Source: Fervidobacterium pennivorans DSM 9078 | Lineage (GTDB): Bacteria > Thermotogota > Thermotogae > Thermotogales > Fervidobacteriaceae | Reading direction: 5' to 3' | Assembly: GCF_000235405.2 (NCBI RefSeq) | Contig: NC_017095.1 | Coordinates: 1,017,501-1,081,500 of the forward strand | Length of the DNA stretch: 64,000 nucleotides | Part shown: piece by piece, positions 54,627-62,994 of the stretch | How the letters are laid out: each line of letters opens with the position of its first letter | Numbering within the stretch: position 1 is the first letter of the stretch | Notes under the pieces: generated by a model | The model's input: the letters and a program-made list of their open reading frames with translations, nothing else | Database searches by the model: none | Told to the model about the DNA's origin: nothing | Position numbers and translations under genes: made by a program

Positions 54627-54925
54627 ATTTCTCACCCTCCCTTGCTTTGAACTTCATAATAAATTTCACGCACATCATAAATTATAAATTTAGAAACGTA
54701 AGACCTCCTCTGAAAGAGGCACAAAGAATAAAGAGCAATTCTAAGATAAAGAAAGCAATTCTAAGATAAAGTTTGATACAAGTTTTTTTCTTAAATTGTT
54801 TAATTGATTCTTATTTTTTTACACCAAAAAAAGTTTTTTTGGAAATAATCTCCAATGGTAAAATTTGTATGGAAATAATCTCAAAAAATGTTTTCGAAAT
54901 CGTAAACGAGAGGGTGAACTAATTC
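54627..54925. promoter_or_regulatory. Regulatory region between the alpha-mannosidase and nanE genes
   Basis: About 300 bases of AT-rich DNA. It holds two tandem 20-base repeats (AGCAATTCTAAGATAAAG, at 54734 and 54754), long T tracts, and two exact copies of TGGAAATAATCTC at 54840 and 54870, 30 bases apart, that flank an extended -10 TGGTAAAAT (54856-54864) for nanE. The copies on either side of the -10 look like operators. Confidence 0.65.
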
Positions 54926-55621
54926 ATGAAAATAAAACCCGGTATTATACTGAGTGTTCAACTGGAACCAACAGACCCAATTGTAGACCCTTGTTTTGTG
55001 CTTAGCATGGGAAAAATTGCTGAAAGTGTAGGTGCAACGGCAGTAAGAACAAACGGAGGAAAACACGTCAAAATATTGAAACAAAACTTAAGAATCCCGG
55101 TTATTGGATTGGTTAAAAACAGAGCTTATGAAGCATACATAACCCCTACATTTGACGATGTCAAAGAAGTAGTGAGTTCAGGTTGTGATGTTGTAGCTAT
55201 AGATTGCACTCGTCGCAATCGCCCCATCCCGCTAGAAGAACTATTTGGGATGATCAGAACAAATTTTCCCTATGTCGAGATAATAGCTGATATAGCCGAC
55301 GAAATTGATGCACAGCAAGTTTTACCTTTGAAACCAGATTATATTGCTACAACTCTCAGTGGGTACACTGAGTACACGAAAAATACCTGGTTACCGAACA
55401 TACGACTCGTAAAAGAGTTGGCTTCTTTCTCGCCGGTCCCAGTAATAGCGGAAGGTGGTTATTCAACCGAAAAGGAAATTGTAGAAGCTTTTCTTTCGGG
55501 AGCATATGCCGTTGTCATTGGAACAGCTATAACACGGCCTTGGGTTACACTATCTAAATTTATCGAAGCATTCAGAAACATTAACAACATAGGAGGGAAC
55601 AAAAATGACTCTCGATTATGA
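54926..55621 (+). CDS. nanE: N-acetylmannosamine-6-phosphate 2-epimerase
   Basis: 231-residue TIM-barrel enzyme converting ManNAc-6-phosphate to GlcNAc-6-phosphate, a late step in sialic acid or ManNAc use. Family motifs: S-V-Q near residue 10, V-A-I-D-C-T near 91, P-D-Y-I-A-T-T-L-S-G-Y-T near 134 and V-I-A-E-G-G-Y near 172. GAGGGTGAACT precedes the ATG. First gene of the plus-strand carbohydrate operon; no nanA lyase or nanK kinase is seen, so ManNAc-6-P must come from another route or from genes beyond the window. It overlaps the next gene by 17 bases. Confidence 0.93.
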   Translation: MKIKPGIILSVQLEPTDPIVDPCFVLSMGKIAESVGATAVRTNGGKHVKILKQNLRIPVIGLVKNRAYEAYITPTFDDVKEVVSSGCDVVAIDCTRRNRPIPLEELFGMIRTNFPYVEIIADIADEIDAQQVLPLKPDYIATTLSGYTEYTKNTWLPNIRLVKELASFSPVPVIAEGGYSTEKEIVEAFLSGAYAVVIGTAITRPWVTLSKFIEAFRNINNIGGNKNDSRL

Positions 55622-56897
55622 CGTTGCTGTTTTTGGTGCAGGCTTAGCAGGAATAAGTGCTGCTGTAACTATTCGTAGACTCGGAAAAAGAGTAATCTTA
55701 ATTGAACAAAGTGCCGTTGTTGGTGGTAATGCAACAGCTGGTCTTGTTAATCCATTTATGAAATTTTGGCTTGATAACAAAACACTTTGCGGAGGTTTCT
55801 TCAAAGAACTGATAGAAGATCTAAAAAACCGGGGAGGAATAATTGAAAATTGCTTTGACTCAGAAATTCTCAAATTAGTGTTGATGGAAAAATTGCAGGA
55901 TGTAGACGTACTTTTTAGAGCCATACCTGTATTTGTAAAAACCAGTGAAGATGGCAAAACAAGACAAAAAAGAATAGAGCATGTAGTAGTTAAAACTTCT
56001 TTGGGAAACGAGTATGAAATAAATTCCTCACTTTTTATTGATGCTACAGGGGATGGTAGCCTTTCTTATCTTGCAGGTTGTTCGTATGATTCAGGTGACG
56101 AGACAACAGGCGAGAACCAAGGGACAACACTTATTTTTACATTGTCAAACGTAGATTTTGAAAAAGTACGCGAATCTGTACGCAGAGATCCTGATAACTT
56201 TTTTAAGTGGGTTTCACCTAACTCAAAGGTCTTATCGGTAGGGGGTTACTTTAAGGAGGTGAGAAGAGCAAGGGAAGAAGGTCTAAACTATCCGGTCGAC
56301 TACTTCTTTTTCAACCAGCTTCCAGGAACAGGTAGAGTTACAGTTAACACAACTCATGTCTGGGTTAAAACAACTGATGATTTCGAACTCTCAAAAGCCC
56401 TAAAAGAACTATATAAACAAGTTGAGACAGTGTACATATTTGCCAAGCATTATGTACCTGGTTTTGAGAACTGCTATATTGAAAAAATAGCAACATATCC
56501 CGGGGTCCGTGAAAGTCGTCGTATACGCGGACTTTACAGTTTTTCTGGTGACGATGTTATGAATAAAAGAAAATTCAAAGATGCAGCTGTCAAAGCCGTA
56601 TATGGTATCGATGTTCATAAAAGGACTCAGGAGAGTAACTCGAAAGGTGAGTTTGAGGTTCCAATGGATGAAGACTATTATGAAATACCAATAAGGTCAC
56701 TTATTTCCAAGGACTTTGTAAACTTAGGCATCGTCGGGCGTAATTTTTCTGGAACGTTCTTAGGTCAATCCGCCGCAAGAATAATGGCAACCTGCTCGGA
56801 CATGGGGGAAGCAATTGGGCGCATAGCAGGCGTTACGAAAGGCAGTTTTTACGAAATATTAGGATTTAGCGAACCAAATAACAAGAAGGAGGGGTAA
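55605..56897 (+). CDS. FAD-dependent oxidoreductase of the sugar locus
   Basis: 430-residue flavoprotein of the FAD_oxidored type. Dinucleotide-binding G-A-G-L-A-G-I-S-A-A at about residues 11-20, then E-Q-S-A-V-V-G-G-N-A-T-A-G, the loop characteristic of this family, and a final G-R-N-F-S-G-T-F-L-G-Q-S-A-A-R. Such proteins recur in carbohydrate-use clusters of bacteria, with no established reaction. GGAGGG precedes the ATG, inside nanE. It would oxidise a sugar hydroxyl or an amino-sugar derivative if context is a guide. Followed by the binding protein with a 3-base gap. Confidence 0.82.
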   Translation: MTLDYDVAVFGAGLAGISAAVTIRRLGKRVILIEQSAVVGGNATAGLVNPFMKFWLDNKTLCGGFFKELIEDLKNRGGIIENCFDSEILKLVLMEKLQDVDVLFRAIPVFVKTSEDGKTRQKRIEHVVVKTSLGNEYEINSSLFIDATGDGSLSYLAGCSYDSGDETTGENQGTTLIFTLSNVDFEKVRESVRRDPDNFFKWVSPNSKVLSVGGYFKEVRRAREEGLNYPVDYFFFNQLPGTGRVTVNTTHVWVKTTDDFELSKALKELYKQVETVYIFAKHYVPGFENCYIEKIATYPGVRESRRIRGLYSFSGDDVMNKRKFKDAAVKAVYGIDVHKRTQESNSKGEFEVPMDEDYYEIPIRSLISKDFVNLGIVGRNFSGTFLGQSAARIMATCSDMGEAIGRIAGVTKGSFYEILGFSEPNNKKEG

Positions 56898-56900
56898 CCA

Positions 56901-58148
56901 ATGAGAAAGATTTTTTTGATGATTTTTGTTCTTATCACAGTACTTGGAGTATGTAAGACAATAACACTTGAATTTTGGACACTTTCTTTAAGTCCCACCT
57001 TTGATGCCTACATAAAAGAAATGATCGCAGATTTTGAAAAGAACAATCCAGGTATTAAAATCAACTGGTTGGATATTCCATATGCCTCTGCAGTCCAAAA
57101 GCTAACCGCATCCATTGCAGCAGGACAAGGTCCAGATGTTGTAAACCTCAATACAACGTGGGCCGTGGATTTTGCTGTGCAGGGTGCTCTGATACCTGTG
57201 GACAACCTGGTTCCACCAATCACCATTAAACAGTACTGGGAAAGACTATGGAATGCAACAGTAGTAAACGGAAGAGCTTACGCTTTTCCATGGTATGCAT
57301 CAACTCCTATATTAATGTACAATAAAGACTTGTTCAAAAAAGCTGGTCTTGACCCCGCCAAGCCTCCGAAAACTTGGGATGAAGTCCTTGAATATTCAAG
57401 AATCATAAGGTCCAAATTGGATATATACGGTTTTGAGCCAAACATAATTGCTATCGACGAACTTCTCTTAGAAGGCGTACCAATAGTAACACCTGATGGC
57501 AAAAAAGCCGCCTTCAACACCCCGGAAGCAGTAGCCAAGTTAGAATGGTTCCAGAAGGCTTACAGAGAAAACCTGATGCCGAGATCACTTGGAGGCTATG
57601 GAGAGGGTAGAGAATTCTACCAACAGGGTAAGATAGCGATGTACCCTGCTGGTCTAACTATGTTAAAGCATATAGAAATAAATAGTCCTAATATCTTCAA
57701 AGTTACAGAGGTAGCGCCTTATCCTGTTGGAAAAGCTGGAATCGTAAAAGTCTCCTTGATGAATCTCGCAATTCCTATAACTTGTAAATATCCCAAAGAG
57801 GCAGCTAAGTTTGCAGCACACGTAACCTCTCCAAAATGGCAGATAGAGTTTAGCAAATATGCCACTGTTATTCCATCAACTATCCAAGGTTTGGAAACAA
57901 GTGAATACTTTAGACAACGTGTCAAGGCAGGAGACCTTAATGCCAAAGCCATGTACATGGCAAGTCTTTCTATGAAAAACGCTGTTGACCTTAACGCTCC
58001 TGCTGTCATAGGTGTTCCGGCTAACAAGCTTCCAGATGTCCGAAAAGTCCTACAAGACTATTGGATGAAAGCAATCAAAGGCGAATTGAGCGCAAAAGAA
58101 GCACTCAGCTTGGCCGAAAAAGAGGTGAACGCAATACTGGGCAAGTAA
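56901..58148 (+). CDS. Sugar ABC transporter substrate-binding protein
   Basis: 415-residue extracytoplasmic binding protein of the CUT1 family. Signal peptide M-R-K-I-F-L-M-I-F-V-L-I-T-V-L-G-V-C; mature part begins K-T-I-T-L-E-F-W-T-L-S, with the family segments I-L-M-Y-N-K-D-L-F-K-K-A-G-L-D and W-Q-I-E-F-S-K-Y. A cysteine stands at the end of the signal peptide (G-V-C), so it may be a lipoprotein although the lipobox is weak. GAAGGAGG precedes the ATG. The gene is followed by a 13-bp hairpin and then the two permeases. Confidence 0.93.
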   Translation: MRKIFLMIFVLITVLGVCKTITLEFWTLSLSPTFDAYIKEMIADFEKNNPGIKINWLDIPYASAVQKLTASIAAGQGPDVVNLNTTWAVDFAVQGALIPVDNLVPPITIKQYWERLWNATVVNGRAYAFPWYASTPILMYNKDLFKKAGLDPAKPPKTWDEVLEYSRIIRSKLDIYGFEPNIIAIDELLLEGVPIVTPDGKKAAFNTPEAVAKLEWFQKAYRENLMPRSLGGYGEGREFYQQGKIAMYPAGLTMLKHIEINSPNIFKVTEVAPYPVGKAGIVKVSLMNLAIPITCKYPKEAAKFAAHVTSPKWQIEFSKYATVIPSTIQGLETSEYFRQRVKAGDLNAKAMYMASLSMKNAVDLNAPAVIGVPANKLPDVRKVLQDYWMKAIKGELSAKEALSLAEKEVNAILGK

Positions 58149-58169
58149 TTTGTTCTTTGTTGTGTAATT

Positions 58170-58198
58170 CACATGTGGGGACATTGTCCCCACATGTG
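58170..58198 (+). terminator. Strong intercistronic hairpin between binding protein and permease
   Basis: CACATGTGGGGAC (58170-58182) pairs perfectly with GTCCCCACATGTG (58186-58198) around ATT. There is no T tract, so an mRNA-stabilising or partial-attenuation role is more likely than full termination. Confidence 0.7.
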
Positions 58199-58221
58199 TT
58201 AGATTATGTGAGGTGATAACA

Positions 58222-59097
58222 TTGCGTGCAAGAAAAAGACAGACGATAATAATAGCTGTTCTCTTTTTGGCAGTACCTTTGACGTTACTATCCATCTTTA
58301 CATACTACCCGATAATAAGAGGCATAATTCTCTCCTTTTGTGACTACAACATGTTCACAAAAAAAATAACATGGGTTGGTCTAAGCAATTATAAAGAGAT
58401 ATTTAGGAACAAATACTTTTACGAAGCGCTTGTAAATATCCTTAAATATCTTATCGTAGTTCCGTTTATTCAATTTGTGGCAATTCTTACCGCAATACTT
58501 GTAAATCAAAAACTCCCTGGGATTAAATTCTTTCGTACACTTTTCTATGTCCCCGTGATAACTGGTTCAGTTATAGTAAGTATGACTTGGCGGTGGATAT
58601 ACAATGTTGATGGTTTGCTAAACAGCTTTTTGCTCTCAATAGGTGTGATAAAAGAACCGGTAATGTGGTTAACAGACGAACGCTTCGCACTTTATAGTGT
58701 TATGTTTGTCACGTTCTGGAGAGGTATTGGTTATTACATGGTCATTTACCTTGCAGGTCTCCAAAATATACCAACTGAACTTTACGAAGCGGCAAAGATT
58801 GACGGGGCCAATAGCAGGCATCTATTAACTAAAATTACTTTACCACTTCTTAAGCCAACAATGTTGTTTTGTTTTACTATATCGAGCCTAGCTGCTCTCA
58901 AGGTATTTGAAGAAGTTTTCTTAATGACACAGGGCGGTTCGGGAACAACAACAATGATGTACTTGATCTACGACTATGCTTTTGTCAGATTCAAGTTTGG
59001 GCTTTCCACAGCAACTTCAGTTATCTTTGCAGGTATTCTAATAACTTTCACGGTGATAAACTTCAAATTCTTTGGACCAAGAGGTGAGAAAAAATGA
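58222..59097 (+). CDS. Sugar ABC permease, MalF/UgpA type
   Basis: About 291-residue inner-membrane permease with six helices and the EAA loop Y-E-A-A-K-I-D-G-A-N-S-R near residue 195. A TTG at 58222 lies 8 bases after GAGG and is preferred; a GTG at 58213 overlaps the Shine-Dalgarno. Partner of the next gene, which overlaps it by four bases. The ATPase is not encoded here, as for the mal system. Confidence 0.92.
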   Translation: MRARKRQTIIIAVLFLAVPLTLLSIFTYYPIIRGIILSFCDYNMFTKKITWVGLSNYKEIFRNKYFYEALVNILKYLIVVPFIQFVAILTAILVNQKLPGIKFFRTLFYVPVITGSVIVSMTWRWIYNVDGLLNSFLLSIGVIKEPVMWLTDERFALYSVMFVTFWRGIGYYMVIYLAGLQNIPTELYEAAKIDGANSRHLLTKITLPLLKPTMLFCFTISSLAALKVFEEVFLMTQGGSGTTTMMYLIYDYAFVRFKFGLSTATSVIFAGILITFTVINFKFFGPRGEKK

Positions 59098-59921
59098 AAA
59101 TAAGAAAGCTAATTCAAACGCTTTTTAGCTATTTTATTCTGATATTGTTAGCTGTATTCTTTACTTTCCCTTTTATATGGGTGTTGTCAACATCATTTAA
59201 AGGTCCAGGTGAAGACTTATTTACTTGGCCTCCGAAGTTTATTCCGGAACACCCAACATTTGAGAATTATATAACTGTCTTCAAGAAAGTACCGATGATA
59301 CGATATTTCGCCAACACAATAATAATAACCTCTCTCGGAGTAGCTTTCCAAGTAGTATTAGCTGCATTTGCCGCTTATCCTCTTGCACGACTTGAGTGGA
59401 AAGGAAAAGAACTTGTTTTTAAATTCATCTTGCTACCTTTATTGATACCAATGGAAGGTGCGCTGATCGTCAATTTTATAACCATTCTAAAAATGGGATT
59501 GTACGATACCCATTTGGCGGTTGTTCTTCCAAGTGCCGTATCAATCTTTGGCATATTTCTAATGCGTCAACATTATCTCTCAGTTCCTGCAGAGCTAGAG
59601 GATGCTGCTAGGATAGACGGGTGTAATGAGTTCCAGGTGTTCTGGAAAATAACATTTCCACTTGTTCGACCAGCAACCGCAGCACTTGCAATCTTTGCAT
59701 TTACAGCCTACTGGAACTCTCTGCTGTGGCCACTTATTGTGCTAAGGACACCTGCAAAATACCCTATTCAGGTTGGGTTGTCTCAGTTGAGTAGCACATT
59801 TGAACCGAATTTCAGAACAGCATCGGCTGCTATTGTCATAGCCATGATTCCTATTTTAGTATTCTTTTACTTCACACAAAGGTACTTCATAGAAGGTTAC
59901 AAGGGAGCAATAATTCAATGA
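59094..59921 (+). CDS. Sugar ABC permease, MalG type
   Basis: 275-residue permease with six helices; P-A-E-L-E-D-A-A-R-I-D-G-C-N-E-F is the EAA loop. It has the normal short form (no large insertion), in contrast to the MalG at 20639-23050. ATG overlaps the upstream stop (ATGA). It ends 41 bases before the secreted glycosidase gene, within the same transcript. Confidence 0.93.
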   Translation: MKIRKLIQTLFSYFILILLAVFFTFPFIWVLSTSFKGPGEDLFTWPPKFIPEHPTFENYITVFKKVPMIRYFANTIIITSLGVAFQVVLAAFAAYPLARLEWKGKELVFKFILLPLLIPMEGALIVNFITILKMGLYDTHLAVVLPSAVSIFGIFLMRQHYLSVPAELEDAARIDGCNEFQVFWKITFPLVRPATAALAIFAFTAYWNSLLWPLIVLRTPAKYPIQVGLSQLSSTFEPNFRTASAAIVIAMIPILVFFYFTQRYFIEGYKGAIIQ

Positions 59922-59962
59922 TTCACTCCCTGGATTTTATTTAAAAGGAGGAGTGAGAGGAT

Positions 59963-62866
59963 ATGAGAAAAATTTGGAGTAGAGTTTTTTGCGGTTTCTT
60001 GATTTTGATAACCACGGTTGTTACAGCTCTTCCCTCTATTGGAATATTGTACTCACCGACAACAGAAGGTTACTACACAAAACCAACCTATGACAACATA
60101 ATCCGTGGTGTGCTTGCAGTCTTGGATTATGGCAAATTGGAATACGAAATCATCAATACAAGTGAGGTTACAAGTATCCCCGAATATATAAAGCTTGTTG
60201 TTGATCCTTCGAATGGAGCTTTATCCGATAACGAGGTTGACCTTGTTGAATCTTATCTGATGAAAGGTGGAAAAATACTTGCTTGCTACGAAAGCAGTCT
60301 TAAAGATGCCAAAGCCAAAAACAGAGGAAACTTTGCATATTCGAAATTCTTGGGTATAAAGTTTATTTCCTGGGATAGTGGAAAATACTATAACATGAAG
60401 CCGACTCAATTAGGAGAATCAGTGTTCCAAACTAACAAGAGCGTACCTTTGTCCAGAGGTTTCACATTTGTTGTAGAGGTCACACAAAACGCAACACCTT
60501 TGGCAATTTGGTATACCAAAGACGGAAAAGTTTCAAACGAGAAGTACCCTTATGCTGCTGTTCTTTCACCATTCGGTATTTACTTTGGTGAAAATGTCTT
60601 CCTGCAGGCAGCAACAAATGAAGAGTTAAAATCCCTGGTGCTGAACGCTATAACTTACTTACTTGGAGAGCCCGTGTCTACAGTTAATCCCCTGTTTTAT
60701 ATGAAGGCATCACTGGATGAAAAGATATACAGTCTTGAACAGAAACTCCTTGAATATAGAAAGAAGTTATCTAAGTCAAAGCTTTACGAATTACAGGAAA
60801 TCATCTGGAATCTTAAAGACGCCGCGAAGAAGGTCTCTGATGTGTCCGAACTGAAAAAGCTTCAAAAAACAGCAGATTTGCTCGAGATACAACTCTTACC
60901 ACAGTTCAACGTTCAGTTAAGAGGGATTTGGTTTGATAGTTACGCAATTAGAGATTGCGAAACCCCTGAGAAGTTGCGAGAACAAATAAGAGAGCTTAGC
61001 GAATTAGGATTCAATGCTGTGTTTCCTGAAGTTATTTACAAAGGTATGACCATATCTCCAAAACTTTCTAAATTCCCACAAGACCCTGCGTTCAGAGATT
61101 GGAAAGAAGACCCATTGGAAATTATAGTTGATGAAGCCAAAAAAGTTGGTATGGAAGTCCATGCATGGTGCTGGGTGTACGCTGTTGCTACTGGTGGGGT
61201 GAAAACACCTTTCATGGAAGCTCATCCCGACTGGATTGAAAAAGACAAGTTTGGAGGTATTTTTTCAAAAAACAATACGGCCTGGTTGTCACATGCTAAT
61301 CCAGAAGTGAAAAACTATCTCATTGACGCACTACTAGAAGTGGTACAAAAATACGAAATCGACGGTATAAATCTGGACTATATACGATATGACGGCGATG
61401 AGTTTGGATACGAGGAATTCGCGGTGAAGAGATTCAAAGAAGAAACCGGCATAGATCCGTTCAGTATAGAAAAGTATAGCAAAGAGAGTGTTGTATGGCA
61501 AATGTGGCGAGAAGAAAACGTGAACACATTTGTCCAGGAGTTCTATAGTAAAGCTAAAAAAATGAAAAACGATTTGATAATAAGTGCAGCGGTATATCCT
61601 ACGCTCAGTGGTGCTCGTATGGAAAAAAAGCAAAACTGGGAATACTGGGTAAAAAAAGGATATCTAGACCTCCTTATACCAATGGATTATAGAACCTCGG
61701 TTGAAGACCTTAAGATTCTTTTTGACATGCAGTTAGAATACAAGAGCGATGTATACCTCTGCCCTGGACTTCAACTCATATCCTTGGACGAACCCAAGAA
61801 AGTCATTGACCAGATTTCCCTTGCGAGTGATTATTTCAAGGCTGGATTTGTCTTGTTCTCTGTCTCTCATATAAAAAAGTTCTCAAAAGATTATGAATAC
61901 TTTAAAAACGCTATGTCGAAAAAAGCCATAACACCGTTTAGAAAAATGGAAGAATTGGTAGTTGCTTTCGACGAAGCTCTAAAATCAGAACTTCAAATCT
62001 TTGCTGAGAACGACACTGTAAAAAATGATATTGAAGTTGTCTTTTCAGAATTTGAGAAAATTAAGAAATGCAAAGATTACGCCGAGCTCACGGAGAGTAT
62101 TTCGAAAGCAATTTTTACCATATCCGATAATGTAAAAAACCCTGAATTGGCTTTAGCAGCAGTAGATTTGTTGCATTGGATGCTTGAAATCGTGCGTCCA
62201 GCAGCAAACAGATTAAAGCCAAGAGCAGATTTCTTTCCACAGAAACCAAAAGAAATGGTCGTGGTTGATAACATAGTTCCAATACCAAAATTAGCAGTTC
62301 GGCAAGGCAGTTCAAATCTTAATCGAAATCTTGATGAATGGAAAGATGCAGAAGCTACCGGCGAATTCCTTTACCATGATAGTGGGCAAAAACCTGACGT
62401 AAAGACATTTGCAAAGGTCATGTACGACACTGAGAATTTGTATGTTCTTTTCATATGCGAAGAACCGGATCTCAGCTCTGTAAAAATAGTTTCTGGACCA
62501 CGTGATACTCGTACTTACTTAGGCGACTCTGTTGAGGTCTTTATACTTAAAGATGAAAAGAACAATACTTATTACCACTTTGTCGTAGGCTTCGATGGTA
62601 CTATTTACGATGAAGTGGGTTACGATAGCAAATGGAACGGCGATATTGTAGCAACCACCTGGAAGGAGAACAATGTGTGGTATGCAGAGATAAAGATTAA
62701 TATGAATTACTTAGGGTTGTCTTTAGATGATATCTCTGAACTCAGAGTCAATTTGTGCAGAAATCGTTGGAAAGGCAATGATGCGTTTTACTATGCTTGG
62801 AGTGTCACTTATGGTACGTTCCACACACCTGAAAGGTTCGGAAAATTTATTTTTGGTAGAAAATAA
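59963..62866 (+). CDS. Secreted GHL10-type glycoside hydrolase with CBM9-like C-terminal domain
   Basis: 967-residue secreted protein. Signal peptide M-R-K-I-W to A-L-P (about 1-25); an N-terminal Rossmann/GATase-like domain (about 25-235) with Y-L-M-K-G-G-K-I-L; a coiled linker (about 245-310); then a GHL10/DUF187 TIM-barrel (about 315-640) with L-R-G-I-W-F-D-S-Y, W-C-W-V-Y-A, G-I-N-L-D-Y-I-R-Y-D and L-I-P-M-D-Y. The C-terminal part (about 790-967) reads L-D-E-W-K-D-A ... Y-D-T-E-N-L-Y-V-L-F-I-C, a CBM9-like fold. AGGAGG precedes the ATG. It probably cleaves a polysaccharide outside the cell for the importer encoded upstream. Confidence 0.88.
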   Translation: MRKIWSRVFCGFLILITTVVTALPSIGILYSPTTEGYYTKPTYDNIIRGVLAVLDYGKLEYEIINTSEVTSIPEYIKLVVDPSNGALSDNEVDLVESYLMKGGKILACYESSLKDAKAKNRGNFAYSKFLGIKFISWDSGKYYNMKPTQLGESVFQTNKSVPLSRGFTFVVEVTQNATPLAIWYTKDGKVSNEKYPYAAVLSPFGIYFGENVFLQAATNEELKSLVLNAITYLLGEPVSTVNPLFYMKASLDEKIYSLEQKLLEYRKKLSKSKLYELQEIIWNLKDAAKKVSDVSELKKLQKTADLLEIQLLPQFNVQLRGIWFDSYAIRDCETPEKLREQIRELSELGFNAVFPEVIYKGMTISPKLSKFPQDPAFRDWKEDPLEIIVDEAKKVGMEVHAWCWVYAVATGGVKTPFMEAHPDWIEKDKFGGIFSKNNTAWLSHANPEVKNYLIDALLEVVQKYEIDGINLDYIRYDGDEFGYEEFAVKRFKEETGIDPFSIEKYSKESVVWQMWREENVNTFVQEFYSKAKKMKNDLIISAAVYPTLSGARMEKKQNWEYWVKKGYLDLLIPMDYRTSVEDLKILFDMQLEYKSDVYLCPGLQLISLDEPKKVIDQISLASDYFKAGFVLFSVSHIKKFSKDYEYFKNAMSKKAITPFRKMEELVVAFDEALKSELQIFAENDTVKNDIEVVFSEFEKIKKCKDYAELTESISKAIFTISDNVKNPELALAAVDLLHWMLEIVRPAANRLKPRADFFPQKPKEMVVVDNIVPIPKLAVRQGSSNLNRNLDEWKDAEATGEFLYHDSGQKPDVKTFAKVMYDTENLYVLFICEEPDLSSVKIVSGPRDTRTYLGDSVEVFILKDEKNNTYYHFVVGFDGTIYDEVGYDSKWNGDIVATTWKENNVWYAEIKINMNYLGLSLDDISELRVNLCRNRWKGNDAFYYAWSVTYGTFHTPERFGKFIFGRK

Positions 62867-62931
62867 ATCACACTGAAACTTCGGTCATTTAAACCAAAGT
62901 AAAATCAAACATACTAGAGTGGGAGGTGTTT

Positions 62932-62986
62932 TGTACGCACCTTGCTTTCGTAAAAATGCTCGGTTTTAAACTGCAAGGTGCGTACA
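62932..62986 (+). repeat. 14-bp perfect inverted repeat upstream of the DUF4127 gene
   Basis: TGTACGCACCTTGC (62932-62945) and GCAAGGTGCGTACA (62973-62986) pair around a 27-base loop. A strong GGGAGG (62921-62926) lies just before the left arm. There is no T tract. A 12-codon frame opens with TTG at 62931, 4 bases after GGGAGG, and closes at TAA 62967-62969 inside the loop. Confidence 0.85.
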
Positions 62987-62994
62987 TTTTGCAA

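Noticed and set aside
54780-54840. Long T/A tracts as a possible origin or curved-DNA element
   Set aside because: No DnaA box cluster and no dnaA, dnaN or rpmH nearby; plain AT-rich promoter DNA explains it.
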